Counted from the first letter of the stretch, positions 1 through 10,832 are shown. The stretch is DNA of 25,773 bases from Gymnopilus junonius (GCA_015501075.1 JADNYJ010000445.1:1-25773), one strand, 5' to 3'. Made by a program: numbers and translations. The notes: generated by a model from the letters alone, not told the origin.

Positions 1-1180
1 AGCTAATGGCACACCACTACCCAATGGCACACTTTTGTCTCGCCATTATCTTTACCACAAGTTCTTGTCTTCCTTCAAATCTCTTTGGTACATATACCTT
101 GACATATTCTCTACCTTGGCTTAGCGTTTGGAGGATAACAGATCAAATCTGCCTGAGCAGCAGCTCGGTCAAAAGTGATAGTTTTTCGGGTTTTGCCAAA
201 ATAGGCACCACCACTAGTGACACACCCCATATGTTGCTCAAGTGTTTGGCCAAATGAGATGTAACTTCATGAGCAGATGCAGCATGAATTGTAAGAATTT
301 ACTGACAAGTTTTTTGGAGGAAAAAAAGTGTCCATCGATTTAAAATGAATTTTTAAAATTCGGTGTGTCATTAGCCGGTGGATGACTGTATCTTAAGTCA
401 TTCAGCTTCGACCTCTAGGCTCTAGTTTGTATTTAATACCAATGCAGCACTCTAGTGAACATCATCACATTTCTCTCTGGTCATGCTAAGTCTATGTGTA
501 ATAATGCAGCAGCCATCACATCAAGAACAGCAAAAGAATTCGAAGCGCTTACCGCAGACAACCACGCAGAAACCTTCATCTCTGTCTCCACCACAAGCTT
601 CGTCTGTGGGATTTGCGTCACAGCAGGCAGTACAGAAGTCTGCACAGTTCTACATGAAAGTTCCAGGCTTGGGATTGAAAGGGGGAAGTATAAATCATCT
701 AACCTGTGTAGTACGATCAAACCCAGGGCCTACTTGACATAGGATCTGTGAACGGGTGTTTTTATCGCAAGCAGACTGGCGAAGGACAGAAAGATGAGTT
801 TCGTGACTTGCATTTTGGTTTTCGAATTCTTGTGGAACGGGTTGATTGGATGATTGCTTATAATTAAATTTATACTCACCCCGAGCCACTAGGGCGTCCG
901 AGCTGTCGTTCACGAGGTAGCACAAATTGTCTTCGGTGCATCGATGAGAAGTTAACGAGTCGCGGCTCCCATGCGCAGCCGCTATCTACTCGGACTACCC
1001 CAGGGTCTTACTCTGGACGCGCGAACCTTTCAAATGTAGTTTTCAGTAACAAGAGGTTTAGGCTTTATCATGGACAGTGATTGACGTCGTGAATTGTATC
1101 GCACAACTGTCTACGATGTGTCTACACAGCTATTTTTAGCTTCAGCCAGTACGGCGCGTCGCAAATTGGGTTACGCGGAG

Positions 1181-1197
1181 CGCGTGACGGTCACGCG
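1181..1197. repeat. Perfect 8-bp inverted repeat with 1-bp spacer
   Basis: The arms CGCGTGAC (1181-1188) and GTCACGCG (1190-1197) are exact reverse complements around a single G. The surroundings (1150-1200) are rich in CG-containing words. It could be a binding site for a dimeric regulator or an element end; nothing in the sequence decides between these. Confidence 0.6.
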
Positions 1198-1448
1198 ATT
1201 TCAGAGCATGAATTCAACCGTGACCTCGAGGATGAAGTTCACTCTTTTGGCTTCTTCTCAGATTCTTCATTGACATCGACAACAATGATCGCAAGCGCAC
1301 TTCTTCTCTGGTTTCCCGAAATTCTATACTTTCATTCAAGTAATAACCACCTGTAGTTGCTCACAACAAAGGCGCCGATTATGTAACATGTACACGGAGT
1401 CACGGCCAACAATTTGATTCCAACCACTCGACATCAGTAAAAGTGCGC

Positions 1449-1591
1449 GGTCTTTCACGCGTCTTTTAAAAGACCGAAAGACCAGAAAAGACTAAAAAGA
1501 CTAAAAGATGTCTCGTCTTTTAAAAGCCCAGTCGGTTTTCTCACAAAAGACAATACTGATTTTGATAGACCGGTATTTACTTTTGAAAGAC
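1449..1591. repeat. AAAGAC-rich repeat patch with palindromes
   Basis: The word AAAGAC or AAAAGAC, or its complement GTCTTT, recurs about ten times in 140 bases. The segment contains a perfect 14-bp palindrome, GTCTTTTAAAAGAC, at 1461-1474 and a 12-base near-copy of it at 1515-1526. It lies downstream of the stop codon of the minus-strand gene at 1652, so it could be part of that gene's 3' flank or the remains of a small non-coding repeat. Confidence 0.6.
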
Positions 1592-1651
1592 ATTTTATAC
1601 TTTGATGAGATCTAGACAAATATGAAAAATTTCCGTCAAACCGGGGGCTAT

Positions 1652-4051
1652 TCAGGCGTACAGTTCCTCGTCATATGCCTTCTTTTCCTCCTCAGTCATT
1701 CTCAAGGCCGGCCCACTGGCTGATGAACTATCAGCCACTGCTTCCGCCATTGCCTGCTTCTTCTTCTTTCCCACAAAAGCCGCCGCCGTCGACATGATCA
1801 CAGCCCATTCCTGCTCCGTCAGCTTCGTGATTCTGGCCTTGAATATCGTAGCACGAGCGGCGATTTGGTCTGGCTCGTTTGGTACACTGGTCTTGATTGG
1901 GTAGTCACCCCAGTTGTCTTTTGAGAAGTGTGATTCTTTGCCGGTTTCCTGGATCTCACCTGAGATTGAGCAGAAAAGTGCACGAAGTACCTGGGAGGAA
2001 CAGTGAGAATAAGCCAAACGTGCAGGGAAAACACACTCACTGCCAAGATGGCCATCATCAAAGCTCCCTGCGGTGTAGCTGATGGTTTGAAGCTCTCGAC
2101 CTTCACCATTCCCAACAACGCTACATGCTCAGAAAGTGTTCTCGCGACCATGCAGCCTTCGAATATACCCTGTTTGAAATATCTGATCAGTAAGCTGAGA
2201 GACGAGGAATAGAAGAAAGCGAACATACCTCCTTCTTAGGTGGGGTAGAGTCCGGCTGACCTGTCCACTCGTCATTGGACCTCCATATGAAAGGTCGCAT
2301 GAAGCTGACAACTTCAAGTGATCCGAGCATTGCCTTGACGAAGCGCGCCCGCTCCTCGATAGTGTTGAGACCGCGTTTCGTGAATTCATCTTTTACGGCA
2401 AGGACGGCGGTCTTCCGAAATGCGTGGTACCACAAGGAAGAAACAAAACGCTTGAACTAGGATGACCGTGAATACATGTAAGACAAGAAAAAAGTATTTC
2501 ACGTACCAATTTCTTGATATTGATGAACAGATCATACTTTGTTTGATCTGCCTTTTCCGCTGACATCTGGATTGATGTGCCAGCATGCTGGTTCCATATC
2601 TCTACCAACTTCTCATCAGATAGATGCGCCCAGGGATCAAGTTCACTCAGCGCGTCGAGGGCATAATACTTGAAGATGTCGAACAAAGAAGTGATATCAC
2701 GAGATAGACTCTTGAAGTTAGGGCGAGCACTGGTACCAGATTTACCGGATGGCTTTTGCAAAGCGGGGGTGTCAGGATGATCTTCGACCTTTACACCTGC
2801 AATGGACTCAACCAGACATTAATGAAAAGTCAGACGCTGAGAGGTGGTAACCTACTTTGAATTTGTCACCACCCGTTTTGACAGACGCTTCTTTCACGAT
2901 GCTGGTATGCTCCACCTCATCATCACTGGACAGGATGCCTCCGTCATGGACAGCCGAGGAGTTTGCCACCTCGGAGGAAGCATCGTTGTCACTTCTGATA
3001 GAGAGATTATCTAAAAATGATTACTAGTTAGAACTCGAACAGTAAATGATCAGAAAAGTACGAAAAGATGAACTGGCCTTTTGACAAAGATTTCTTCTCA
3101 GTTCCACATTTGTCCCAGTCATCGTAGACACCAGAAACAGTGTTAGTTTTGGACTTCTTGGATTTTGAGCTGGCAATAGGTGTAGTACACGATGATGAGA
3201 ATTGTGATAAGAATAGATATCAGAACTTACTCGGTGTTCTTTGTGGAAGCCTTCCTTTTCAAGCTTGTATCTGAAGACTTCTCCGGGTCAGCGGCGGTTG
3301 ATGAGTTCTCATGCTTGTCACGAGCTTGACGGATTTCATTACGCTTGGTAACACCCTTCTTCTCTTTCTTACCTTCACCCACCTTCTTCACCTCGATTGC
3401 AGTATCAGGCTCGTCATCGTCCAGTTCTGCATCCACCATTTCTTCATCATCATCTGAGTTGGACTCGTCGCTTTCGTTATCACCTTCCGGTTGTTGGAAT
3501 TCACTTCCAGAGGATCCAGACTCCTCAACAGACTTTCGGTCGTCTTCAAGTTCCCCATCAGTTTCCTCATCTGTAAAGGTGTTTTTCAGCTTGCTCTACT
3601 CCTAAAAAAAATTTCTTACCATCTGTGACTTCTTCATAGACGATCTTGCGAATCTTTTTCTTCTTTTTAGTGACCTCTGGAATGATAGAGAACCCAGTAA
3701 GTGATAAAATCTGATAGAAGAAAGTTGTGTGATAACGGAACCTTTGTCACCCTTATCCTCAGGATCTACCGCCATTGGCGGTGTATGTCGTACTCGAGGG
3801 ATAGCCAATGCACCCTTACCAGAAATCCCAGTGTTATCGCGCTGATCGCGAGCTTTTCTGCGAGCATCGTTCTCGATTTGAGCTGCTTTGTCAATCCCCT
3901 GCAATTTTCGAGCCTTCTTTTCGGCCTTTTCTGCTGCCGCCTTCCTTTTATCTGCCTTGACCTGATCAGAACTGCGTCGCTGAGAGTCATATTTCTTGTG
4001 GTTGTCTCCAGGATGTGCAGTCGCATTGCTTTCACGAGTACCAATCGCCAT
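1652..4051 (-). CDS. Uncharacterised nine-exon Agaricomycete protein
   Basis: I do not recognise a named function. A nine-exon model on the minus strand reads open from ATG 4051-4049 to TGA 1654-1652: 4051-3742, 3676-3620, 3570-3231, 3169-3062, 2994-2852, 2796-2507, 2456-2229, 2169-2041 and 1990-1652. It gives about 647 residues, and every intron is 49-70 nt and GT-AG. The introns at 3061-2995 and 2851-2797 have alternative sites, so those two joins are less sure. The N-terminal half is hydrophilic: a Lys/Ala/Arg helix (KADKRKAAAEKAEKKARK), then a KKKKK-type basic patch and Asp/Glu/Ser-rich acidic stretches, suggesting a nuclear protein. The C-terminal half is a compact predicted domain with WYHAFRKTAVLAVKDEF, TIEERARFVKAMLGSL, GALMMAILAVLRAL and FSKDNWGDY. 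Its layout recalls lineage-specific domains such as DUF6532, but I do not assert that match. All frames are intact, unlike the neighbours on its right, with which it shares a 145-bp divergent spacer. Confidence 0.75.
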
Positions 4052-4196
4052 GGGAGGGATAGTTGATAAAGTAAGTTTTGTTGATTCCGTGTTGCACCGA
4101 TGGTGGCTGACTCACGTGCAAAGTCCGTATTTGTAGTTTTTCTGTTTCTTTACTTCTAATTAAATCTCCGTTCGACTGTCACTATCAATTAGACCT
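4052..4196. promoter_or_regulatory. Divergent 145-bp intergenic spacer
   Basis: Only 145 bases separate the ATG of the minus-strand unknown gene (4051) from the ATG of the plus-strand transposase (4197), so any promoter elements must be shared or overlap. The spacer contains an AT-rich run around 4136-4165 and a CACGTG-like CTCACGTG word at 4111-4118. No experimentally known motif can be assigned from sequence alone. Confidence 0.45.
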
Positions 4197-7100
4197 ATGA
4201 GACCTGCCTACAAGCCTGCCCTCTATGGATGCCACTGGCACTTTGTCGGTTGTAAGAAGAAGTGCAAAACCCCAGGTGGCCTTACTCGACACCAGGAATC
4301 TTGTCCATATAATCCAATTAACCAATATGTCCATTCTCCGCCTTCAACACCGCTGCCCAACCTTCCTTTCTTTCATGCACAAACCTCACCCTCTTCACCA
4401 CCTTCGCCACCTCAGATGCCTCCTCGAGGCACCACTGCACCTCCAGAGACTCCGCCTACACCAAGCCACAGCAGTCCCCGGCGGACAATCTGGACGACAA
4501 GAGGTCGGTCAGGCATATATGTGACCAAGCACCCTTACCTTGATGGTATTTTCAGTTCAATCCTTGTACTCTACCTTAAACTTATGCAGCATTTTTTTTG
4601 CAGGCCAGCCATGTGATGAAAATGGCTACGATTTGCCCGAAGGCACTCCACCTCCACCCAAAGAGCCCCGGGCACCCAACAACTACTGGCCTTTTGTTGA
4701 TGAAGAAGAGTTTCATTTTGCAGACTTCCTTTTCATGCACGAGCAGATGTCAGCTGGAAACACTGACATTCTAATGAGTCTAATAGTGGCTTTTCAAATG
4801 TCACGTTATGGCAATGCCGATCCACCCTTCAGCACCAGCAAGCACATGTGGGACACCATTGACTCAATACCACTCGGTGATGTTCCTTGGGAAGGCTTCA
4901 AGGTCTCATATGATGGGGATGTCCCTGACCCTGCACCAAGCTGGATGAAGAGGGAGTACAAAGTTTGGTTTCGAAATCCCCTCCACATCATGGAAGCACA
5001 AATTGGGAACCCTGATTTTGCCCAGGAAATTGACGTCGCACCAAAGAGGGTACTTGGTCGAAATAAGAAGAGGCAGTTCACTGATTTGATGTCTGCAGAC
5101 TGGGCTTGGGAACAGGTGGTACGTTAATGTAGTTTTATGCATGTCGCATGAGGCTAATTTGCCTAATCAGGATCAGATTGTGGCTGAAGATCCAGACACT
5201 CACGGAGCTATGTTTGCGCCTGTCATTCTCGGCAGTGATAAAACCACTGTCTCTGTCGGCACTGGTCAGAATGAGTACTATCCTCTTTATGCAGCACTTG
5301 GAAACACCCAAAACCATGTTCGGCGTGCACATCGGGATGCCTTGACTGTTATCGGCTTCCTTGCCATTCCGAAAAGTAAGCTCTTCATCGCTATATGGTG
5401 AAGTGAATACCAGACTAACTAATCTGAAATTTTAGCTGAGCGAGACCAGCAAGACACGGCCCAGTTCCGCAAGTTTCGACGGCAGTTGTTCCATGCATCT
5501 CTCGCCAAGATCCTTTCGCCGCTGAAGCCGTGGATGACCAAGCCAAGAGTGACACGCTGCAGCGATGGTTATTATCGGCGAGTTCATATATGGACTAGGT
5601 CCTTACATTGCAGACTACCCGAGCAGTGTCTCCTCGCATGTGTTGTCTCGGGATGGTGCCCACGGTATGCAAATTGGCAATCTATTCTTGACAGATCTTA
5701 GTGACATACTGTGCCTATCAGATGTACAGCACCAGCTGCAGATCTTGATGGAGACCCCGAGGAGAATATTCAATGATCACATGAACATACGGAAGCGCTA
5801 AAGGAAGCTTTCGAAGGAAAATCAAAAGAGTTATGGGAGGGGTATGGGATTATTGATGACATTTTGGTACGTGCTTTTCTCCGATTTATATTTGGCTTTT
5901 CTCAACTATCTCGTCGTCTAGCCATTTACATCATATTTCCCTCGGGCGAATATCCATGAACTCCTCTCTCCGGACCTACTTCATCAGCTCATCAAAGGCA
6001 CATTCAAAGATCATCTTGTTACCTGGGTGGTCCAATGGATGGAAATGCAGCCGAACGGCAAGTGGCTGGTTACAGAAATGGACCAGAGGTATGCTGATTT
6101 GTTTTTCAAATGTCTATCACTCACATATTGCATCCAGAATTGCAGCAGCACCTATTTTTTCAGGCCTACATCGATTTCCTGAAGGTCATGGATTCAAACA
6201 GTGGACAGGCAATGATTCCAAAGCACTCATGAAGGTCTTTCTGCCAGCCATCAATGGCTTGGTTCCACCAGCCATGGTTCATGCAGTCCAAGCCTTCTTA
6301 GAGTTTTGCTACCTTGTTTGCTGTTCACAAATTGATGAAATGGTTCTTCTGAAGATATGCCATATCCAAATTTCATCATGAGCGGGAATCATTTCATGAG
6401 CATGGCATACATGAAGACTTCCTACTTCCATGCCAGCATTCAGTTTCACATTACTGGCAGCTCATTCAAATGTTTGGTGCACCGAATGGTCTTTGTTCAT
6501 CAATTACGGAGTCCAAGCACATTAAGGCTGTGAAGGAGCCATGGTGTCATTCAAACTGCAATGAGCCCCTTGGGCAAATGCTTTTAACCAACCAACGTCT
6601 GGACAAGCTTGCTGCCTTTCAAGTGGAGCTGGAGTCATGTGGTATGATTCAGTCAGTAAGGGGAAATCCTGTATGGTCATCAATTGCTCTGCTATGTATT
6701 CCGCAAGTACAAGAAAATTCCGAGGATGTTGATCAGGAAGAAGTCGAGGGTCAGACATCAGAGGGTGATGTTTGCCTTCCACGGCGACCAGGTAAATCTT
6801 CCTTTGCTGTCCTTCCGATGTGGTCCACTGATGACTTTCTCTAGCCTCAGGCTACCCAAGGACTCTGGTGCAGCTGTCACATTTCCTTGACATCCCTGAC
6901 TTTGAACAACACATCCGACGTTTTCTCTATGATCAGCTTCATCCAGACTCTGAGGTTTGTGGAATGGATGTCGACATTGAGGAATGCCCCAGAATCTCGC
7001 CCACCATGCACCTCAAAGTTTTTCACTTGGCCACTGCTGTGTACCATGTGCCGAGTGACCTCTCTGGGATTGGCGGGATGCACAGGGAGTATATACGCAT

Positions 7101-7512
7101 GACGCAAGCATGGCATGGTGGTCCTGCATGCTATGATTGCATTTTTGTGGAACGCGAGGCTGAGGAGGAGGGCTTTCATGCACTTGGCGTGGCACAAGTC
7201 TGAGTGTTCTTTTCATTTGAGCACAACAATGTCACCTATGCTTGTGCTTTTGTGAAGTGGTTTGAAACCCACGGAGACAGTCCATGCCCAGACACTGGCT
7301 TGTGGAGGGTCAAACCTGATTTTATGGCTCATGGTCGGAGGATGTGTTCTGTTATTCATATTGATTCTATTCTACGCGCCGCCCATCTGATTGGAGTTTA
7401 TGGAGACAAATTCATTCCTAGCCACCTTCGTTATCATCATTCTCTTGATGCTTTCAAGCTCTTCTATGTAAATAAGTTTGCAGACCATCATGCTCACGAG
7501 ATAGCATATTAA
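4197..7512 (+). pseudogene. Degenerate Plavaka-type transposase with N-terminal C2H2 zinc finger
   Basis: This is the transposase of a Plavaka DNA transposon (a KDZ/CACTA-related fungal group), which would cut and paste the element in the nucleus. Exons fit as 4197-4545, 4604-5115, 5171-5375, 5436-5664, 5722-5866, 5922-6088, 6138-6791 and 6845-7512, with GT-AG introns. Exon 1 encodes a C2H2 finger (CHWHFVGCKKKC, then TRHQESC) and a Pro/Ser-rich linker. Later exons carry family hallmarks: DWAWEQ, EDPDTHGAMFAPVILGSDK, TGQNEYYPLYAALGN, FRKFRRQLFHASL, HELLSPDLLHQ, KQWTGNDSKALMKVFLPA, SITESKHIKAVKEPW, LLTNQRLDKLAA and DSILRAAHLIGVYG. It is broken: an in-frame TGA at 5774-5776, a frameshift between about 6340 and 6372, and a second TGA at 7201-7203. 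Two compensating indels at 5585 and about 5619 scramble some eleven residues. AATAAA overlaps the stop codon at 7511-7516. I could not identify terminal inverted repeats. Confidence 0.88.
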
Positions 7513-7554
7513 TAAAGATATATTCATTTTGGAAAGCTAAGAACAAAGGAAAAG

Positions 7555-8335
7555 TCAAGCTTGCTCCGCAAGCTCAATCATTTTGCGGTACGACTTGCGG
7601 ACATGACGTCGGAGAGTATCTAAAGTAAAAAGCTGCATGCGTAGGCAGACAGCGAGGAATTTGGCACGTTGTCGAGAGATGGCAGGCCAGGTGCTGCAGT
7701 ATGAGGCGAGACAAGAGCGGGCACAGGGGGAGCTAAAAGATCAATCAATGAAACAAATTTGACAGAATAGAAAGACTAGACACACTGATGTTTCACTCGT
7801 AGATTTAATTTGATGGTCGTTGTTGGCCTCCCATTCCTCGGCAGCTAACTTTGCAAATCGTCTGTCGAACCATGACTCGGTGAAGGTCTCTGGCATGGAG
7901 TCAGGGCTGGGGAACATGCCCATGAAGTCTTTGACGACCTGCGGCAGGGATTGACCTTCCGCAGGCTTGACCTCGATTTACAACTTTTCTTGGAGAAGTG
8001 TAGTGCTGGCTGTCGGCACTAACGGAGGCAACGGGGCTGGTGGGTGTGTCAGTGACGATGCCGCTGGTGGTGGTTGCGAGTCTGGTTCTGTCTGGGACTC
8101 AGGGTCTGAAGGCAAAATGAGGGCTGTGACTGAAATTCATGAGTCAAGTGTGAAAACAGATAGAGAAAATTTAGAATACACACACCTGTCGTTCCCATGA
8201 AACTGAACTCTCTACTACCATTGTCTCAGAGTCTGCAAACACTGCCTCTTCAGATTCAGATTCAGAGCCCGAGTCGACCCATTGATGGCGAGAGTAGCTG
8301 TAGCGGCGGCCAGGGCTCGCTTTTGGAATGAACAT
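7555..8335 (-). pseudogene. Small hypothetical gene converging on the transposase, probably broken
   Basis: On the minus strand an ATG at 8335-8333 opens a frame starting MFIPKASPGRRYSYSR, with a Ser/Glu run (SGSESESEE). It continues through likely introns near 8190-8132 and 7791-7735. The next exon carries a Pro-rich stretch, then EVKPAEGQSLPQVVKDFMGM and SWFDRRFAKLAAEEWEANND. The last exon ends with FLAVCLRMQLFTLDTLRRHV and a stop at 7557-7555. An in-frame TAA lies just before EVKPAEGQ (about 7975), so the gene is either a pseudogene or spliced in a way I did not find. The function is unknown. It ends 43 bases from the transposase stop codon, tail to tail, which makes it a candidate second gene of the same element; this is inference only. 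Confidence 0.45.
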
Positions 8336-8769
8336 GTTCTGAAAGACAGATTGGGGTGAATGATGACTTACTCACGCCTTATCGATGACAAAACTTCTAG
8401 ATGGGTCGGACTTGAGGGATAAACAATGGATAACAGTATAGAAAGACGAGTTGAAAGACGGAGACGGAGTATAAGACGAGGAAAGATCGATGACAAAGAA
8501 GAAGAACCCAAAAGTAGAAGACATCACGTGAAAGTCAAAGCAAAAGAGCGGGCAGTTTTACTGATGGACGTACTCTACGACCACTGCATCTCCAGCACCT
8601 CTCTCAACGATGCCTTCGGGTCAGAAAAGCTGCGAGGACAAGACTATTATAACCTGATAATCATGCATTTTTAAACCGAGCATTGATCATTATATTGATC
8701 CATTGTACACGCGCCGTCTTTTTCCAGACTATCCATCCGCCGTTCTATAGATACTTGATCCTTCATCAA
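8336..8769. other. Spacer with an Arg-rich open frame
   Basis: This spacer lies between the minus-strand hypothetical gene and the Crinkler pseudogene and probably holds both promoters. A plus-strand frame at 8426-8674 (82 codons) encodes an Arg/Lys-rich start (RRVERRRRSIRRGK), but its composition follows the local purine-rich, AGACG-repeating DNA, so I do not call it a gene. A CACGTG palindrome sits at 8525-8530. A TCTATAGATAC word at 8745-8755, 15 bases before the Crinkler ATG, could be a TATA-like element. Confidence 0.4.
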
Positions 8770-10832
8770 ATGTCTAGCACGACGTTGAGGCTTATGTGCC
8801 TTGTCTTGCCCACTGACCAGCCAGATGATAACCTAATCGGGGTGAAAGTTGACATGGAAGACACTATCTCCTACGTCGAGTCCTTGATCAAAATTGCATC
8901 TCCTGACAATCTGCCAAATTCAATCTCTGGAGGTGTTTAATACCTCTAGACAAGGATTTGAAACAAACCTTGAACTCTATTTATTTCGACACCAGCAATC
9001 CTAATCTTCATTTCCTGCCTCCTGGCTCCCAACTTTATGAGATTTCACGACAGATTTGCCCATTAAAGCTATTCGCATCCTTGTTGAGGTGCCAGCGCAA
9101 AGTGAGTTGACTTGTTTATTGCCTCATCAATACTAATTCCACTCAGATCTTCACCTACAGCATGCCAGAACAAGCGATGTACAGGGCGCACTCCCCGCCG
9201 ATACGCGTAACTGACAGATCTACCACCTCGGAAATTTATTATATTCATATCAGCCCACTTTTTTTACTGCTTTCCTCTTCCCCTCCAGACCAACGCAGTG
9301 GCAGTGATTCCGTTAAGCGGTGCCGAACTGGTGAACTTGCATCTCTCACGTCGTTCGCCAAAGTTTGCAACAAGACAGTGTTGGACTTTCGGGCTCATTG
9401 GTGGACCAAACCAGGCGAAGAAGCTCATCCGTTGACCAAGAAGATTCAAGTGGTTCGCGACGTTATTGACCCACTTGAAGACTATTCTGGGCCAACAGAA
9501 TGCGACGTTATGGAATGGCACGCGTTCTTTCCCCGCACTATCAAGGGACTTTTATACCGAGAGGAGTACAATGTAGTCAAGAAGTTTTGGGTAAATTATC
9601 TCTTGACGGAGTCATGATGATCTTAAGTGGTCATCCAGGTATAGGTGTGTCATTGTCCAGCTTAAGCTCTTCTAAAGTACCACGTTAAAACAGTTTACTA
9701 GGTAAATCCATGTTCCTCTATGTTTTATTGGCGGATCGCCTGTCCAAAAATTTGACTTAATTCCGCATAAAACTGGGCACTCGTAGATGCTCATCCATCA
9801 TTTCATTAGTTAGCAGCTTTCTTATAGGCACCAGAAGCTAAATTCTTCATTCTCCTTGCAACCCCCCCGCGTCGGAGCCACTGGGACGATTGGTCAAGGG
9901 CATACCAAAAACAGTTTGTTTTTCTCAAACCATGGAGTTTGGATAAGCTACTGCAAGGGTGCGTTTCTTCTATATGTTATGGATCATAGTTCATATCTCT
10001 TTTGCAGACGATTTCTGCAGTCGGCGCCCGCACTGAGTGAGATGCAACTAGCAACGTTTCTAAACAAATTCGGACCATCTGCGCAAGCTGCTTATGACTA
10101 TGCAAAGGTGCCGAGGGTCTATGAATCCGGACTTGATGTTGCGTTCGAAGAAATAACCCCGGCAGTGCTGCTCATGAAAGCTCTCAGCTGCATCAAAGTG
10201 ATACTTAGACTAGATAAAGCGGACTGTCTCTCTCACAATTGTTCTTAGTTGACCCAGATTGCCAAGACAGATCACGGCTTTCTATCACGATTCCAACTCG
10301 GACGCTTGCCAAACGCCTTTACGACTACGATCGGAGTCATCGTAGTCATATCTTACGCGCGTTCTTCAACATGGCCTTGACTACCACCTGCTGGATACGT
10401 ATTCGAATTCACAGCGCACGATGCTCTGTTGGACGGTACTACATTGACGGCGTATCCAATGAAGGGCAGCAAGTCCTCCGTTGACACTATCTATCGGCGC
10501 GTTGCGGACTATAGTGCGGTACTATGATGATATCAGCACTGTTATTATTCCAGGCTCTCTCTCGAATGAATTGTACTATGAGCCTGTCAACCCATCAGAA
10601 GCATTGTTGAATTCATTCATATTTGACGAGGCAGAAAATGTGATCACCCTTTTCCAAATGACGGTCGGAGAGTCCCATGGCATTCAATCACAACAAGCTT
10701 CGGGACATTCGTCAAGCTGTGAAACAGTGGCCGGTCCCACATCCCTCTTTGCGCTACATTCTGGTAGTTCTGCCTGGATATGATGCTAGCTGTTCTCTTC
10801 CTATCGAGTTTGATGATATCATAAGTGTGTAG
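8770..10832 (+). pseudogene. Crinkler-type (CRN) effector with P-loop NTPase domain, degenerate
   Basis: CRN/CR-type proteins have a ubiquitin-like N-terminal header, a P-loop NTPase and usually a nuclease-like C terminus, and are thought to act in nuclei of hosts or competitors. Here ATG 8770 opens the header (LRLMCLVLPTDQPDDN, then LWRCLIPLDKD and IRILVEVPA). A middle region includes RAHWWTKPGEEAHPL. A Walker A motif GHPGIGKSMF is assembled across a clean 57-nt intron (9645-9701). Next come WSRAYQKQFVFLKPWSLDK, a 49-nt intron (9959-10007) and SEMQLATFLNKFGPSAQ. The C terminus has FIFDEAENVITLFQMTVG, which resembles the D...QxT core of the PD-(D/E)xK-like nuclease of this class; that is inference. 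The segments lie in different frames, with shifts near 8912, 9060, 9580, about 10380, 10490 and 10680, and in-frame stops such as TAA 9758-9760. I therefore call it a pseudogene; the header and P-loop identification is strong, the exact model is not. Confidence 0.78.

Larger units (their letters stand above)
1..1651. other. Gene-poor left flank
   Basis: I find no supportable gene here. Several short open frames exist, for example a Gln/Ser-rich frame at 483-737 on the plus strand, but none has recognisable motifs, convincing splice partners or a family resemblance. The stretch holds a perfect 8-bp inverted repeat at 1181-1197 and an AAAGAC-rich repeat patch at about 1449-1591, both listed separately. 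It forms the 3' flank of the minus-strand gene that ends at 1652. Confidence 0.5.

Noticed and set aside
945..1035. GC-rich, possibly tRNA-like folded segment
   Set aside because: A GGTTCGCG word resembles a B box, but I could not build an acceptor stem, anticodon arm and correct spacing.
7975..8018. A 43-nt intron (GTAAAT...GCAG) that would remove the in-frame TAA in the small minus-strand gene
   Set aside because: Removing it shifts the downstream frame away from the coding-like one, and it is shorter than other introns in the window.
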